Positions 37,471 to 47,900 of a stretch of DNA of 64,000 nucleotides are shown here, piece after piece. The stretch lies in NCBI RefSeq assembly GCF_039696035.1, contig NZ_CP155567.1, positions 2,537,001 to 2,601,000 of the forward strand, given 5' to 3'. Origin of the DNA: Microbulbifer sp. SAOS-129_SWC. GTDB lineage: Bacteria > Pseudomonadota > Gammaproteobacteria > Pseudomonadales > Cellvibrionaceae. Position numbers and translations under genes: made by a program. The notes beneath the pieces are model-generated. The model did no database searches. It had not been told where the DNA came from and worked only from the letters and a program-made list of their open reading frames with translations. Positions within the stretch are counted from its first letter, which is position 1, and the number at the start of each line of letters is the position of its first letter.

Positions 37471-37587
37471 CCCCCGGACACGCGCCCGTCGCTGCTGCAC
37501 ACGGATCTCGGCTAAGCTGAATGGCAACACCGCCATATCGCGGTTGAACCGCCCGCTTCCGCCACAATCCGCCGCACCGCCACAGCC

Positions 37588-39078
37588 ATGCACAAAACTG
37601 CCAACCGCCCCCGTACCAGTGCCCTGCCCCCCGCCGTCAATACGCGGCTGGCACACGGCGTGGCCGCCGCTAGCGGCACCCGCGGCGGTGACGAATCCGG
37701 CTTTCACCTGATGCACGACGGCCTGTCGGCGTTTGTTGCCCGCGCCGTGCTGGTCGAGGAAGCCGAGGTCTCCCTGGATCTGCAGTACTACATCTACAGC
37801 GATGATATCTGTGGCCGCCTGCTCACGGCCAAACTGCTGCAGGCGGCGGACCGCGGCGTGCGTGTGCGACTACTGGTGGACGACCTGGGTACGCGCCTGG
37901 TCAACCCCTGGGTCTCCGCGCTCGCCAACCACCCCAATATGCAGATTCGCGTCTTCAATCCGGTCGAGGGACGCAGCGGCCTGCGCCGCAGCCTGGAGCA
38001 GGCACTCGACTTCGGCCGTATCAACCACCGCATGCACAACAAGTTACTGGTGGCCGACGGGCTGGTGATGATCACCGGCGGGCGCAATATTGCCGACGGC
38101 TATTTCAGCAACGCGGAGGTGGAGTTTCTCGATGTCGACACCATGGCCATCGGCGGCGTGCTGGCCGACGCCGCGGCCTGCTTCGATGACTACTGGAATC
38201 ACGCGGTCTCCGTCCCGGTGACGGAACTGCTGCTGGCTGACGACGAAGACTATTCGCTGGAAAAACTACGCGGACACCTGCAGGCCCATCTGGCGGCCGA
38301 AGCCCGCTCCGAGTTCCACCGTGCACTGGAAGGCGCCGACCTGGCGCAAGAGCTGGCCGAGGCGCAGGTGCACTTCGACTGGGGCGCGGCACAGCTGCTG
38401 GCAGACCCGCCGCAAAAAGCCACCGACCCGCAGAGCCTGGCAGCGGAGGATTTCCCCGCGCACCAACTGAAAAAGGCGCTCGAGCAATGTCGCGAGCGGG
38501 TGCAAATCGCCAACGCCTACCTGATTCCGCGCCAGCGCGGGGTGGCGCTGTTCGAAGGGCTGCGGCGCCGCGCGGTGCAGGTACAGATACTCACCAACGG
38601 GCTCGGCACCACCGATGAAGCCGTGGTGCACGGCGCCTACGCCCGCTACCGCAAACCGCTGCTGCGCAGTGGAGTGCAGCTGTGGGAACTGCGCCCGATT
38701 GCCGACCAGCGCCGGCGCCTGCACTGGTTCAAGGGAGAATCGCGCGCCAGCCTGCACGCCAAGATCATGGTGCTGGACCGGGACTGGGCGTTTATCGGTT
38801 CTCTCAACCTGGACAGCCGCTCGGTCTTGCGCAACACCGAAATCGGCCTGCTGATGCACTGCCCCGCGATCAACCGGCAGCTGCACGATTTGTTCGATGA
38901 ATGGACAGCGCCCGACTGCGCCTGGCAACTGCAACTCAACGCGGAGCGGAAGCTGCGCTGGCACGGCCGCGGCGAACAGGGGGAAAGCGTGACCGTCCAC
39001 CGGGATCCGGATTCGACGCTCTGGCAGCGGTTGTTGTGCCGGGTGCTGGGGAGGCTGCCGGTGGAATCGCAGATTTAG
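37588..39078 (+). CDS. Phospholipase D family protein, cardiolipin synthase C-like
   Basis: This is a 496-residue protein with two HKD motifs: HNKLLVAD within NHRMHNKLLVADGLVMITGGRN (about residues 148-156) and HAKIMVLD within LHAKIMVLDRDWAFIGS (about 390-398). They are spaced as in bacterial PLD-type phosphatidyltransferases. The length matches ClsC (YmdC), which makes cardiolipin from phosphatidylglycerol and phosphatidylethanolamine. There is no strong membrane anchor, and the N-terminal 30 residues are Pro/Ala-rich. It stands alone in the plus orientation after the AraC-type gene; a minus-strand operon begins after it. Specific phospholipid use is not provable from sequence. Confidence 0.85.
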   Translation: MHKTANRPRTSALPPAVNTRLAHGVAAASGTRGGDESGFHLMHDGLSAFVARAVLVEEAEVSLDLQYYIYSDDICGRLLTAKLLQAADRGVRVRLLVDDLGTRLVNPWVSALANHPNMQIRVFNPVEGRSGLRRSLEQALDFGRINHRMHNKLLVADGLVMITGGRNIADGYFSNAEVEFLDVDTMAIGGVLADAAACFDDYWNHAVSVPVTELLLADDEDYSLEKLRGHLQAHLAAEARSEFHRALEGADLAQELAEAQVHFDWGAAQLLADPPQKATDPQSLAAEDFPAHQLKKALEQCRERVQIANAYLIPRQRGVALFEGLRRRAVQVQILTNGLGTTDEAVVHGAYARYRKPLLRSGVQLWELRPIADQRRRLHWFKGESRASLHAKIMVLDRDWAFIGSLNLDSRSVLRNTEIGLLMHCPAINRQLHDLFDEWTAPDCAWQLQLNAERKLRWHGRGEQGESVTVHRDPDSTLWQRLLCRVLGRLPVESQI

Positions 39079-39104
39079 GCGCGACACTGCCCTGTTGTTT
39101 TGCG

Positions 39105-39551
39105 CTAGGTTGACGCCAGCCGCGAGCGCACGACGATTTCCGAAGTCAGGGTATTGTGCACCGGGCAGCGATTCGCAATCTCCAGCAGCCGCTGGCGCTG
39201 CTCACCGGTCAGCTCTCCCTCCAGGGTGATCTCGCGCACTATCTCGTCGATCTTGCCGTCTTTGGTTTCGCAGTCTTCACAGTCCTTCGCATGCACCTTG
39301 CGGTGGGACAGAATCGTGCGCACGCGCTGCAGAGGAATTTTCTTGTGATCGGCATACATGCGAATGGTCATGTTGGTACAGGCGCCGAGCCCGAGCAGCA
39401 CGTATTCGTAGGGACCGGGGCCCTTGTTGTCGCCGCCGACATCCTCGGGTTCATCGGCGACCAGGCGGTGTGGGCCGGACTGTAATGTCTGGGTAAACTT
39501 GCCCTCCCCCGCCTCTTCAACGGTGACAACCGTCGGTGTTGGTCCACTCAT
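39105..39551 (-). CDS. OsmC family peroxide-reducing protein
   Basis: This is a 148-residue OsmC/Ohr-fold protein. The two redox cysteines are in LGACTNMT (peroxidatic) and NRCPVHNTL (resolving), with the conserved PYEYVLLG segment before the first. A middle insertion with CEDC and an acidic tail distinguishes it from Ohr, so it belongs to the broader OsmC-like branch. Such proteins reduce organic hydroperoxides in the cytoplasm. It lies downstream of the FadL-like gene on the same strand and may be the last gene of that unit. Confidence 0.88.
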   Translation of the reverse strand: MSGPTPTVVTVEEAGEGKFTQTLQSGPHRLVADEPEDVGGDNKGPGPYEYVLLGLGACTNMTIRMYADHKKIPLQRVRTILSHRKVHAKDCEDCETKDGKIDEIVREITLEGELTGEQRQRLLEIANRCPVHNTLTSEIVVRSRLAST

Positions 39552-39696
39552 GCGTACTTCCTTTTTTTTGCTGGCAATTACTCGCTGGGCGCACGCCCGT
39601 AAAAAAATCCTTATGGCTACAAGCCGGATTCAGGTCGCCGGGGCGCCCTGTCAGCGAGCGAAAACTCTATCACAATGAGATGGTGAACTCCGGCGC

Positions 39697-40989
39697 TTAC
39701 AGCTCGAACTGCACCGACGCGCCAAAGAAATTCAGCGCATAATTGTCGTAAGTGCCCTGCAGCCGGGGATTAAACGGTGCCCCACCGCTCTGGTCGATCC
39801 TGGTATCCCCCATCCACACCAGCGTATAGCCGACATCGAGCCGCAGTCCCGGGCACAGTTCCTTGCGCGCTCCCAGCCCCAGCCGCCAGGCGTTGTCGAC
39901 CACCAGATCCGCGGTGCGCGAGCCCAGGTCCTCCATGCTGCTGTCGAAGGCCACGCCGGTGGAGAACGACCACCCCTGCAACCTGCCCGCAGTGAAGCGA
40001 TGGCGCACGCCGAGGGCGCCATGCCAGGTATCATCGTATTCCCGGTTGATCGTGGCGCTGGTCTGGTTCGGATTATCAATCTCAAAGCCGATGTAGCCAA
40101 ACTGCGACCACTCCTGCCAGTTCAGGTTGGAATACAGGGTGGTATACGGCGTAAGGCGCTGTTGCCAGCTGACGGTTGCCGTCTGCGGCACCGTCATATC
40201 GATCTTGGTACGCGCGCCGTTCAACCGTGCGACCAGCGGCGAAAACAGCGGCCCGAAGTCTTTGAGGCGCAAATCATCCCTGAATTTCCAGTCCACCTCG
40301 GAGGTGTAAGTAAAGCCCAGCGTGGTGGTATCGGTCGGCTTGTAGATCACGCCCAGGTTGCCGCCATAGCCGATATCGATATCGTCGTATTTCAGCCTGC
40401 CGTCCCCCAGAGCCAGGCCCGAGCGGGGACGCGATTCGTATTTGTAATAGCCGCCCATCACGTTGAGGCCCAGACCTATAGACAGGCAGTCGCTCGCCTT
40501 CCAGCTCAGGGACGGGAGCAGGCTCATACCGATGAGACTGGTCTCCGTGACGAAGCGGCGGCCCTTCCAGCTGCTGTTGTAATCCAGGACGCCCCCGACA
40601 TTGCCGGCCATCGCAAACCCCCAGCCGAGGCGGTCACTGAGGTGCCCCGCGGCGAAAAAGCCGCCGCCCGGGAACCACTCGATCGCATTGCCGCCGTCGT
40701 TTCCCGGCACAGTGCTGGCGCCGCCATTACTGAAATCGAGGTTTCCATAGAGCAACTGCCCGGCCGCCATCATCTCGGTATGGTCACGCCACACGGTACC
40801 GGCCGGGTTGGTATAGGCGGTGGACGCATCTTCGGGCATCGCCGCCCAGCCGGCGCCGGCCGTGCCCAGCGTGGGCGTGCCGATTTCCCACACCATCAGG
40901 CCGCCGGCACTGGCCAGCGGCGATAGCAACAGCGCGCCGGCGGTTGCCACCAGGGCCATTTGTTTACGGGGGCAATTGAACCGATCCAT
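39697..40989 (-). CDS. Outer-membrane protein, FadL/OmpP1 family
   Basis: This is a 430-residue exported beta-barrel protein. The signal peptide ends near LLSPLASAGG. The mature N-terminus has the family's plug-type start (GLMVWEIGTPTLGTAGAGWA) and the NPAG motif in AYTNPAGTVWR. The body is beta-strand-rich and ends in NYALNFFGASVQFEL, a typical outer-membrane terminal strand. FadL-family members transport hydrophobic compounds such as long-chain fatty acids or aromatics. The start at 40989 is preceded by GGAG; an ATG 4 codons upstream is less likely. It sits 29 bp after the MetA-like gene in transcription order. Confidence 0.88.
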   Translation of the reverse strand: MDRFNCPRKQMALVATAGALLLSPLASAGGLMVWEIGTPTLGTAGAGWAAMPEDASTAYTNPAGTVWRDHTEMMAAGQLLYGNLDFSNGGASTVPGNDGGNAIEWFPGGGFFAAGHLSDRLGWGFAMAGNVGGVLDYNSSWKGRRFVTETSLIGMSLLPSLSWKASDCLSIGLGLNVMGGYYKYESRPRSGLALGDGRLKYDDIDIGYGGNLGVIYKPTDTTTLGFTYTSEVDWKFRDDLRLKDFGPLFSPLVARLNGARTKIDMTVPQTATVSWQQRLTPYTTLYSNLNWQEWSQFGYIGFEIDNPNQTSATINREYDDTWHGALGVRHRFTAGRLQGWSFSTGVAFDSSMEDLGSRTADLVVDNAWRLGLGARKELCPGLRLDVGYTLVWMGDTRIDQSGGAPFNPRLQGTYDNYALNFFGASVQFEL

Positions 40990-41018
40990 AACCAACTCCA
41001 TCTGGTGGCAGATTCACT

Positions 41019-41807
41019 CTATTTCGGGAAAAGCAGAATGAAATTAAAACGAAAACCCATATTGTGAGCGCCGCCATCCGGGCTCTCGGCGTAATAGCGC
41101 GGCCCGGCCTGTATCTGGTAGGTCTGCTGTCCCACCTTGAACAACTTGGCCACCAGAAAGGCCACGGGCACGTTCCACTGCTCCGATTCCCAGTCGTAGG
41201 TGGATTCCGTCTGCAGGGTGTAGGTCCAGGCACTCGGCGTGGTGTAGGCGGCAAAAGGTTGCAGGAAAGTGCTGTTGATGTCGGCGCGATTGCGATTGCC
41301 GCCGTACGACCAGATATGGTTAACCAGCGCGCCATAGGTCCAGCCACCGGTTTGCTTCAGCACCACAGCGGTGGGACCCGCGCCCCATTTCTCGGTACCC
41401 AGTTCATCCTCGGTGGCGGTCGGGAACAGGAAAACCGGGCCCACCCCCCAGGTAATACCATTGACCGGTTCTGCCGGCGAGAAAAACAGGCTCTGGGTGG
41501 TATCGCCGAGGCCGGTTTTTTCCGGCGCCTGCGGGAACACATCTTCCTGGTTGATCACCGGAACAATGGTGCGGCTGATCAGGTTCCACTTGTCATTCAG
41601 GCTTATGGGAATCACCGGCTGGATGTTGAGCGTGTAGCGGTGCCCCTGATCGAGCGGGCCGACGTCGCGATCAAAATTGTTCTGGAAAGGGACGCTGATC
41701 AGGCTCGATACCGGATTCGCCAGTTTTTTCGCAAGGTCGGCCCCGCTTTGCGCATTGGCCAGCGACATATTCAGCAGTAACAGTAATCCCAGCGCGCCTT
41801 TCCACAT
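41019..41807 (-). CDS. MetA-pathway phenol degradation-like outer-membrane protein
   Basis: This is a 262-residue exported protein (signal peptide to about SLANAQS) rich in alternating aromatic strands (RYTLNIQPVIPISLNDKWNL, TWGVGPVFLFPTATED, NMGFRFNFILLFPK). Pattern and length suit the PF13557-like putative MetA-pathway/phenol-degradation transporter family, a beta-barrel group with little biochemistry. It precedes the FadL-like gene on the same strand, so the two probably form an outer-membrane import pair for a hydrophobic compound. Confidence 0.75.
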   Translation of the reverse strand: MWKGALGLLLLLNMSLANAQSGADLAKKLANPVSSLISVPFQNNFDRDVGPLDQGHRYTLNIQPVIPISLNDKWNLISRTIVPVINQEDVFPQAPEKTGLGDTTQSLFFSPAEPVNGITWGVGPVFLFPTATEDELGTEKWGAGPTAVVLKQTGGWTYGALVNHIWSYGGNRNRADINSTFLQPFAAYTTPSAWTYTLQTESTYDWESEQWNVPVAFLVAKLFKVGQQTYQIQAGPRYYAESPDGGAHNMGFRFNFILLFPK

Positions 41808-41931
41808 ACCGGCACTCCATAGCCTTCACAGAGAATTCCAATTCGCCCCGTAAAGTGTAGGAAGAAAATACCTGCTGAATTTTCACCATGCGTTGGAGTG
41901 AAGGTGATTCGATAGATCCCCCGCCAGGCAC

Positions 41932-41965
41932 AAAAAAGGCCCGGCAACGTTTCCGTTGCCGGGCC
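41932..41965 (-). terminator. Rho-independent terminator after the acyl-CoA dehydrogenase gene
   Basis: GGCCCGGCAACG (41938-41949) and CGTTGCCGGGCC (41954-41965) form a perfect 12-bp stem with a TTTC loop. On the minus strand the stem is followed by a run of T (the A run at 41932-41937 on the plus strand), which places it as the terminator of the minus-strand gene ending at 41992. Confidence 0.9.
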
Positions 41966-41991
41966 CTGTGAGTCGGATTAAGGGAGCGCCG

Positions 41992-43149
41992 TCAGCGCAC
42001 GCCCTGCAGCAGATGGCGCGCGATAATCAGGCGCTGAATCTCACTGGTGCCCTCGTAGATGGTGGTGATGCGCACATCGCGCGCCATCCGCTCCAGCGGA
42101 TACTCGCGGGTATAGCCGACACCGCCGTGCATCTGCAGGGCCACATAGCAGGCCTCGTTGGCCTTTTCACTGGCATAGAGTTTGGCCATGGATGCGGCCG
42201 GGCCGAACGGCTGGCCGGCGTCTTTCTGCCAGGCCGCCTGCATCAGCAGCAGGCGCGCCGCCTCCAGCTCGGTGTACTTGTCGGCCAACTGCCACTGCAG
42301 GCCCTGGAAGTGGGCCAGCGGCTTGCCGAACTGCTCGCGTTCCTGCAAATAGCCGCGCGCGCAATCCAGCGCTTCCAGGCCGATACCCAGCGCCAGCGAG
42401 CCGATACCGATACGGCCGCCGGCCAGTTCACCGGCGGCGATGCGGAAGCCGCGATTTTCCTCGCCGAGCAGGTTGGCGGCGGGAATACGGCAGTCGTCGA
42501 AGGCCACTTCGTTGGTCACCGAGGCCTTCTGCCCCATCTTTTCCTCGGCCTTGCCGATGATCAGGCCCGGCGTGCCCGCCTCCACCAGGAAGCAGGAAAT
42601 GCCCTTGCCCTTGGGGGCGTCCGTATCGGTCACCGCCCAGACGACAAAGACACCGGCGAATTCCGCGCTGCTGATAAACAGCTTGCTGCCATTCAGCACG
42701 TACTCGTCGCCCTCTTTGGCCGCGCGGGTGCGCATGGCCGCGGCGTCGGAGCCGGAACCGGGTTCGGTCAGGCAGAAGGAACCGGCGGCATACTCGCCGC
42801 TGCAGATCTTCGGCAGGAAATACGCTTTCTGATCGTCGTTGCCCACGGCCTGGATGACCTCCGCCACCATGTTGGTGACCGAGGTAGTGGTAGCGGTCGA
42901 GGCACAGCCACGCGCCAGCTCGGTGATGGCCAGGCTGAAGGCAATACTGCCCGCGCCGGTACCGCCGAAGTCGGGATCGATATTGATGCCCATAAAACCG
43001 AGCTCGGCCAGCTGCTTGAGCTTTTCCAGCAACAGGGCGCGGTTGCCGGTGTGGTCCAGTTCCGCGGCGACGGGTTTCAGTTCACTCTCGGCAAACTGGC
43101 GCGCGGCGTCCTGGATCATCTGCTGTTCTTCGGTGAGTGCGAAATCCAT
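41992..43149 (-). CDS. Acyl-CoA dehydrogenase
   Basis: This is a 385-residue FAD enzyme of full family length. It has the N-terminal helical domain (LTEEQQMIQDAARQFAESEL), the middle beta domain with AAGSFCLTEPGSGSDAAAMRTRA, and C-terminal helices with RIGIGSLALGIGLEALDCA and MHGGVGYTREYPLERMARD. The region of the catalytic glutamate is in IYEGTSEIQRLIIARHLL. It oxidises an acyl-CoA at the alpha-beta position and passes electrons to ETF. Short or medium-branched chain forms (isovaleryl- or butyryl-CoA-like) are as likely as long-chain ones. A good terminator follows it. It is separated from the outer-membrane pair by that terminator, so it is a separate unit. Confidence 0.93.
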   Translation of the reverse strand: MDFALTEEQQMIQDAARQFAESELKPVAAELDHTGNRALLLEKLKQLAELGFMGINIDPDFGGTGAGSIAFSLAITELARGCASTATTTSVTNMVAEVIQAVGNDDQKAYFLPKICSGEYAAGSFCLTEPGSGSDAAAMRTRAAKEGDEYVLNGSKLFISSAEFAGVFVVWAVTDTDAPKGKGISCFLVEAGTPGLIIGKAEEKMGQKASVTNEVAFDDCRIPAANLLGEENRGFRIAAGELAGGRIGIGSLALGIGLEALDCARGYLQEREQFGKPLAHFQGLQWQLADKYTELEAARLLLMQAAWQKDAGQPFGPAASMAKLYASEKANEACYVALQMHGGVGYTREYPLERMARDVRITTIYEGTSEIQRLIIARHLLQGVR

Positions 43150-43258
43150 ACAGTACCTATTTATTCTCTAACGTCTCTCGTAGTGCACGCTAATTTCTCT
43201 AGTCGCGGCATAGGGCCGCTGCGACAGAGCACCGGCCTGCGCCGCTGAGCGCTGCGAT

Positions 43259-44182
43259 CTACACGCCGCGCGGGCGCAACCTGAGCAAACGGCGCAATGC
43301 CCCGTTCTGAATTGCGACACCGAGCATAATCAAAACCAGACCGACAATGGTTGCCTTTTGAATCTGTTCGCCCACCAAAAGCGCAATCAATAGCAACGAT
43401 AGCGGCGGCGAGAGATAAATCAGGTTACTGATCCGCGCCGTATTGTCGCAGGCCAGCAGCGCCGCCTGCCACAGCAGGAAGGCGATACCCATTTCGAACA
43501 GGCCCACATACACGGCGCCCAGCCAGCCGGCCAGCGGCGGCGACTGCCAGCTACCCTGCACCACCAGCGCCAGCCCCAGCCACGGCAGCCCGCACAGGAA
43601 GCCGAGCAGCAGGTTGACCGGCGCGCTGCCGCCGATGCGCGTATTGAGCAGCCAGTAGCAACACCAGATCAGGGTGCTGAACAGGGCCAGCGCGATACCC
43701 AGCGGCTGTTCGAATTGCAGGTTGACCAGGCTGCCACCGGTGGCGATCACCAGGACCCCGCCATAGCAGAGCATAGCCGCCAGCAGATCCTGCGGGCGCA
43801 GCCGTTGCTTCAGCACCGGCACCGACAGCAGCGCCAGCAGAATGCCCCAAGTGTAGTTCAACGGCAGCACCTGCTGCGCCGGCAGCAGGTGGTAGGCATT
43901 GAACAGCACCAGGTAATAGAGAAACGGATTGCAGAACCCCAGCAGCAGGTACCAATACCAGTGGCGCCGCCAGGCGCTGCGGAGCAGAGCCCAGTTGCGC
44001 GACTTCGCCACCACCAGCGCCAGCAGCAGCGTGGACACCAGCGATGCCACGCTCACCAGCTGCAGCGGGGTCAGATAGCGCAGCGACAACTTGAACGCGC
44101 TGGCCACCGTGGACCAGCAGAGCACGGCGGAGAGGGCCAGCAGGTAGGCGCGGCGGTTGTCTACGGCAGGGGAATCGCGCAT
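43259..44182 (-). CDS. EamA (DMT) family transporter
   Basis: This is a 307-residue inner-membrane protein with ten predicted helices in two EamA repeats (first near residues 10-145 with NPFLYYLVLFNAYHLLPAQQVLPLNYTWGI-type helices, second about 160-290 with YLSPPLSLLLIALLVGEQI). DMT-superfamily members export metabolites such as amino acids. It lies downstream of the Lrp-type gene on the same strand with a 130-bp gap, and Lrp proteins often control amino acid exporters, so a role in amino acid export is reasonable but unproven. Confidence 0.88.
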   Translation of the reverse strand: MRDSPAVDNRRAYLLALSAVLCWSTVASAFKLSLRYLTPLQLVSVASLVSTLLLALVVAKSRNWALLRSAWRRHWYWYLLLGFCNPFLYYLVLFNAYHLLPAQQVLPLNYTWGILLALLSVPVLKQRLRPQDLLAAMLCYGGVLVIATGGSLVNLQFEQPLGIALALFSTLIWCCYWLLNTRIGGSAPVNLLLGFLCGLPWLGLALVVQGSWQSPPLAGWLGAVYVGLFEMGIAFLLWQAALLACDNTARISNLIYLSPPLSLLLIALLVGEQIQKATIVGLVLIMLGVAIQNGALRRLLRLRPRGV

Positions 44183-44312
44183 CGGCAGTGACTTCTTAGT
44201 GGCTCTAAGTGGCTTCTATCTGGTAGTGGAGCGTGATACGCAATGGGGATACCGGGTCACGCGCCGCGCTGCCGCGCCGCACACCCGGCATACGGAAGTA
44301 GAGCGGCAACAC

Positions 44313-44822
44313 CTAGCGCTTGGGGCTTTTCACCTTGGGCTCCGGCTCCGGCACCGCGACCGCGGTGTCGGTCTTGACCTCCTGGATCACCACATAGGTG
44401 TGGGTTTCACGTACGCCGGGTATCGAGGCCAGCTTTTCGCCGAGGAATCGGCGGTACCCGAGCATATCCTTGATACGGATCTTGATCAGGTAATCAAAGC
44501 CGCCGGCAACCATATGGCATTCCTGCACCTCTTCCAGGCTAGAAACATGGTCGTTGAACGCTTCCAGTGCCTCGGTGGCGGTGTCGGTCAGGGTGACCTG
44601 GATATAGACGACCAGCCCGGCATGCACCTTCAGCGGATCCAGCAGCGCCACATAGTCGCGGATAAAGCCCTCGCGCTCGAGGCGCTTGACCCTTTCCAGG
44701 CACGGCGTCGGGCTCAGATTGACCCTCCGTGCCAGTTCCACATTGGGCAGACGCCCATGACGCTGAAGGATGCGCAAAATCTGGCGGTCGATACGGTCCA
44801 GATCTTCCAACTGTCGAGACAT
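44313..44822 (-). CDS. Lrp/AsnC family transcriptional regulator
   Basis: This is a 169-residue regulator. The N-terminal winged HTH (about residues 8-60, ILRILQRHGRLPNVELARRV, then LSPTPCLERVKRLEREGFI) is followed by a RAM/ACT-like ligand domain (about 75-155, HAGLVVYIQVTL to GVRETHTYVVIQEV). The C-terminal tail is charged and ends in KSPKR, a little longer than typical Lrp. It is divergent from putA with a 142-bp gap. PutR, the Lrp-type activator of proline catabolism in alphaproteobacteria, has the same arrangement, which makes this gene the likely proline-responsive regulator of putA. Confidence 0.9.
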   Translation of the reverse strand: MSRQLEDLDRIDRQILRILQRHGRLPNVELARRVNLSPTPCLERVKRLEREGFIRDYVALLDPLKVHAGLVVYIQVTLTDTATEALEAFNDHVSSLEEVQECHMVAGGFDYLIKIRIKDMLGYRRFLGEKLASIPGVRETHTYVVIQEVKTDTAVAVPEPEPKVKSPKR

Positions 44823-44964
44823 AGCAACATACCCTACTGGTGATCACGCTTATAGGCATTATATTTAACCACAACCGCCGCCAATATGGCGATTAATTCT
44901 GAGGACTTTCGCACATAATCCGGTTTTTTATTCTGGACCCCACAGACAGAGTTTGGGAGACGAT
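44823..44964. promoter_or_regulatory. Divergent lrp-putA promoter region
   Basis: AT-rich 142-bp region holding both promoters. It contains a perfect 13-bp palindrome, CGCCAATATGGCG, at 44879-44891 and an AT-rich tract (TTATAGGCATTATATTTAAC, near 44850-44869) of the type bound by Lrp-family proteins. The operator role is inferred. Confidence 0.45.
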
Positions 44965-47900
44965 ATGTCGACAACACTTGCCGGCCAATCCACCGACCAG
45001 TTGCACGGTGCCCGCCAGCGGGCCCGCCAGTATCTGCACGCGGATGAAAACCAGTGCGTCAGTGAACTGCTGGCCGCACCGCGCCCCAGCGACGAGCTGC
45101 GCCAACGTATCCTGCACAGCGCCCGCGAGCTGGTACGCCATTCACGCCAGCAGCGCAGCAAGCGCGGTACCCTGGACGCCTTCCTGCAGCAGTTCGGTCT
45201 GTCCAATAAGGAAGGCGTAGCACTGATGTGCCTGGCCGAATCCCTGTTGCGGGTGCCCGATGCCGACACCGCCGACAAGCTGATCGCCGAGAAAGTGCAC
45301 TCCGGCAACTGGTCCAGCCACCGCGGCCAGTCTGATTCGCTGTTCGTCAACGCCTCCACCTGGGGCCTGATGCTGACCGGCAGTATCGTCGAACTCGACC
45401 CGGACATCACCGACCAACCCTCGTCCTGGATGAAGCGCCTGGTCAGCCGCATGGGTGAGCCGATGGTGCGCACCTCGATGATGCAGGCGATGAAAATCAT
45501 GGGCGGCCAGTACGTACTGGGCCGCACCATCGAGGAGGCCCTGAAGCGCGGCCCGGCGGAAAACGCCTCCGGCACCCGCTTCTCCTTCGACATGCTGGGC
45601 GAAGGCGCCCGCACCATGGCGGACGCCGAGCGCTACTTCGACGCCTATATGATGGCGATCGAGAAGATCGGCAAGCACAACACCCAGCACGACGTGGTCG
45701 AAGCCAACGGCATCTCGATCAAGCTCTCGGCTCTGCACCCGCGCTACAGCGTGCTGCAGCGCGAGCGGGTTATGAGCGAGCTGCTGCCGCAGGTCATGCG
45801 CCTGTGCGCAGCGGCGGCCAAATACGATATGGGCCTCAATATCGACGCCGAGGAAGCCGAGCGCCTCGATATCTCCCTGGACATTTTTGAAGCCCTGGCC
45901 CGCGCCCCGGAACTGAAAGACTGGCAGGGGCTCGGCTTCGTGCTGCAGGCATACCAGAAGCGCGCTCCGCACGTGGCCGACTGGCTGATTGCGCTGGGCC
46001 GCGACACCGGCCGCAAGCTGATGGTGCGCCTGGTGAAGGGCGCCTACTGGGACACCGAGATCAAGCACGCCCAGCAGATGGGCCTGTCCGACTACCCGGT
46101 ATACACGCGCAAGTGCCACACCGACCTGTCTTACCAGGTATGCGCGCAGAAGCTGCTGGATGCGCGCGATGCCATCTACCCGCAGTTCGCGACCCACAAC
46201 GCCTACACCGTGGGCCTGATCCTGGAAATGGCCGGCGACAGCGAAGGTTTCGAGTTCCAGCGCCTGCACGGCATGGGTCACCTGCTGTACGCGCAGGTTG
46301 AAGCGGTACACGGCAAGCGTGTGCCGATCCGCGTGTACGCCCCGGTGGGTGCGCACAAAGACCTGCTGCCCTACCTGGTGCGCCGCCTGCTCGAGAACGG
46401 CGCCAACAGCTCATTCGTAAACCGCTTTATGGATGAGAAAACCCCGATCGATGAACTGGTGCAGGACACCCTCAAACTGAGCGAAGCCTGCAACCCCTAC
46501 CGCCACCCGAAAATCCCGGTACCAGAGGACATTTACATGGGCGCAGAGGCACTGCCACGGAAAAATTCACACGGCCTGGAACTCACCGACCCGCTGGCGG
46601 TGGAACCGCTGCTGGCCACCGTGGAAAAGATGCGCGGCAAGGAATTTCGCGGCGGCCCGATCGTCGACGGCGTTATGGGCAAAACCGACCTGCCGGTGCA
46701 CAACCCGGCCACCGGCGCGCTGGTGGGCTACACCGCCAACACCGACAAGCAGCTGATCGAGCAGGCCTACGCTGATGCCAGCGAAGCACAGATCGCCTGG
46801 GACCGCCTCGGCGGCGCCAAGCGCGCAGAGATCCTGGACCGCATCGCCGACCTGTACGAGCAGCATATCAACGACCTGACCGCGCTGATCTGCCTGGAAG
46901 CCGGCCGCACCCTGAACGACGGCATCAGTGAAGTGCGCGAAGCGGTGGACTTCTGCCGCTACTACGCCAACGGTGCACGCAAGCACTTCAGCGAGCCGAC
47001 CGACCTGCCCGGCCCCACCGGCGAGAGCAACCAGCTGTTCCTGAGCGGCCGCGGCACCTTCGTGACCATCAGCCCGTGGAACTTCCCGCTGGCGATCTTC
47101 ACCGGCCAGGTGGTGGCCGGCCTCGCCGCCGGTAACGCGGTACTGGCCAAGCCCGCCGAACAGACACCGCTGATCGCCGCCCGCGCGGTAGAGCTGATGC
47201 ATGACGCCGGCGTGCCCACCAAGGTGCTGCACCTGATCACCGGCACCGGCGCCGCCGTCGGCGCGGCGCTGATCGAGGACCCGCGCCTGTCCGGCGTGGC
47301 CTTCACCGGCTCCACCGAAACCGCGCGCCTGATCAACAAGCAGCTGGCGGACAAGGAAGGCCCGATCATCCCGCTGATCGCCGAGACCGGCGGCCAGAAC
47401 GTGATGATCGTCGACTCCACCGCCCTGCCCGAGCAGGTGGTGGACGACGTGATCCAATCCGCCTTCCTCAGTGCCGGCCAGCGCTGCTCCGCCCTGCGCA
47501 TCCTCTGCGTGCAGGACGTGATCGCCGACAACCTGCTGAACATGCTCAAGGGCGCCTGCGAGGAACTGACCCTCGGCGACCCGTCCAAGCTGGAAACCGA
47601 TATCGGCCCGGTGATCGACGACAAGGCCCTGTCCATGCTCGAAGACCACCGCGAGCGCATGCAGCAAGAAGCCAAGCCGCTGTTCGCGTTCGACGAGAGC
47701 AAGAAACCGGCCAACGGCACCTTCTTCGGCCCGCAGGTGGTCGAGATCGAGGACTTCTCGCTGTTGAAGCGCGAAGTGTTCGGCCCGTTCCTGCACGTGG
47801 TGCGTTTCAAGGCCGGTGAACTGGAAGACGTGATCCGCCGCATCAACGCCACCGGCTACGGCCTGACCTTCGGCCTGCACTCGCGCATCGAAGGCCGCGC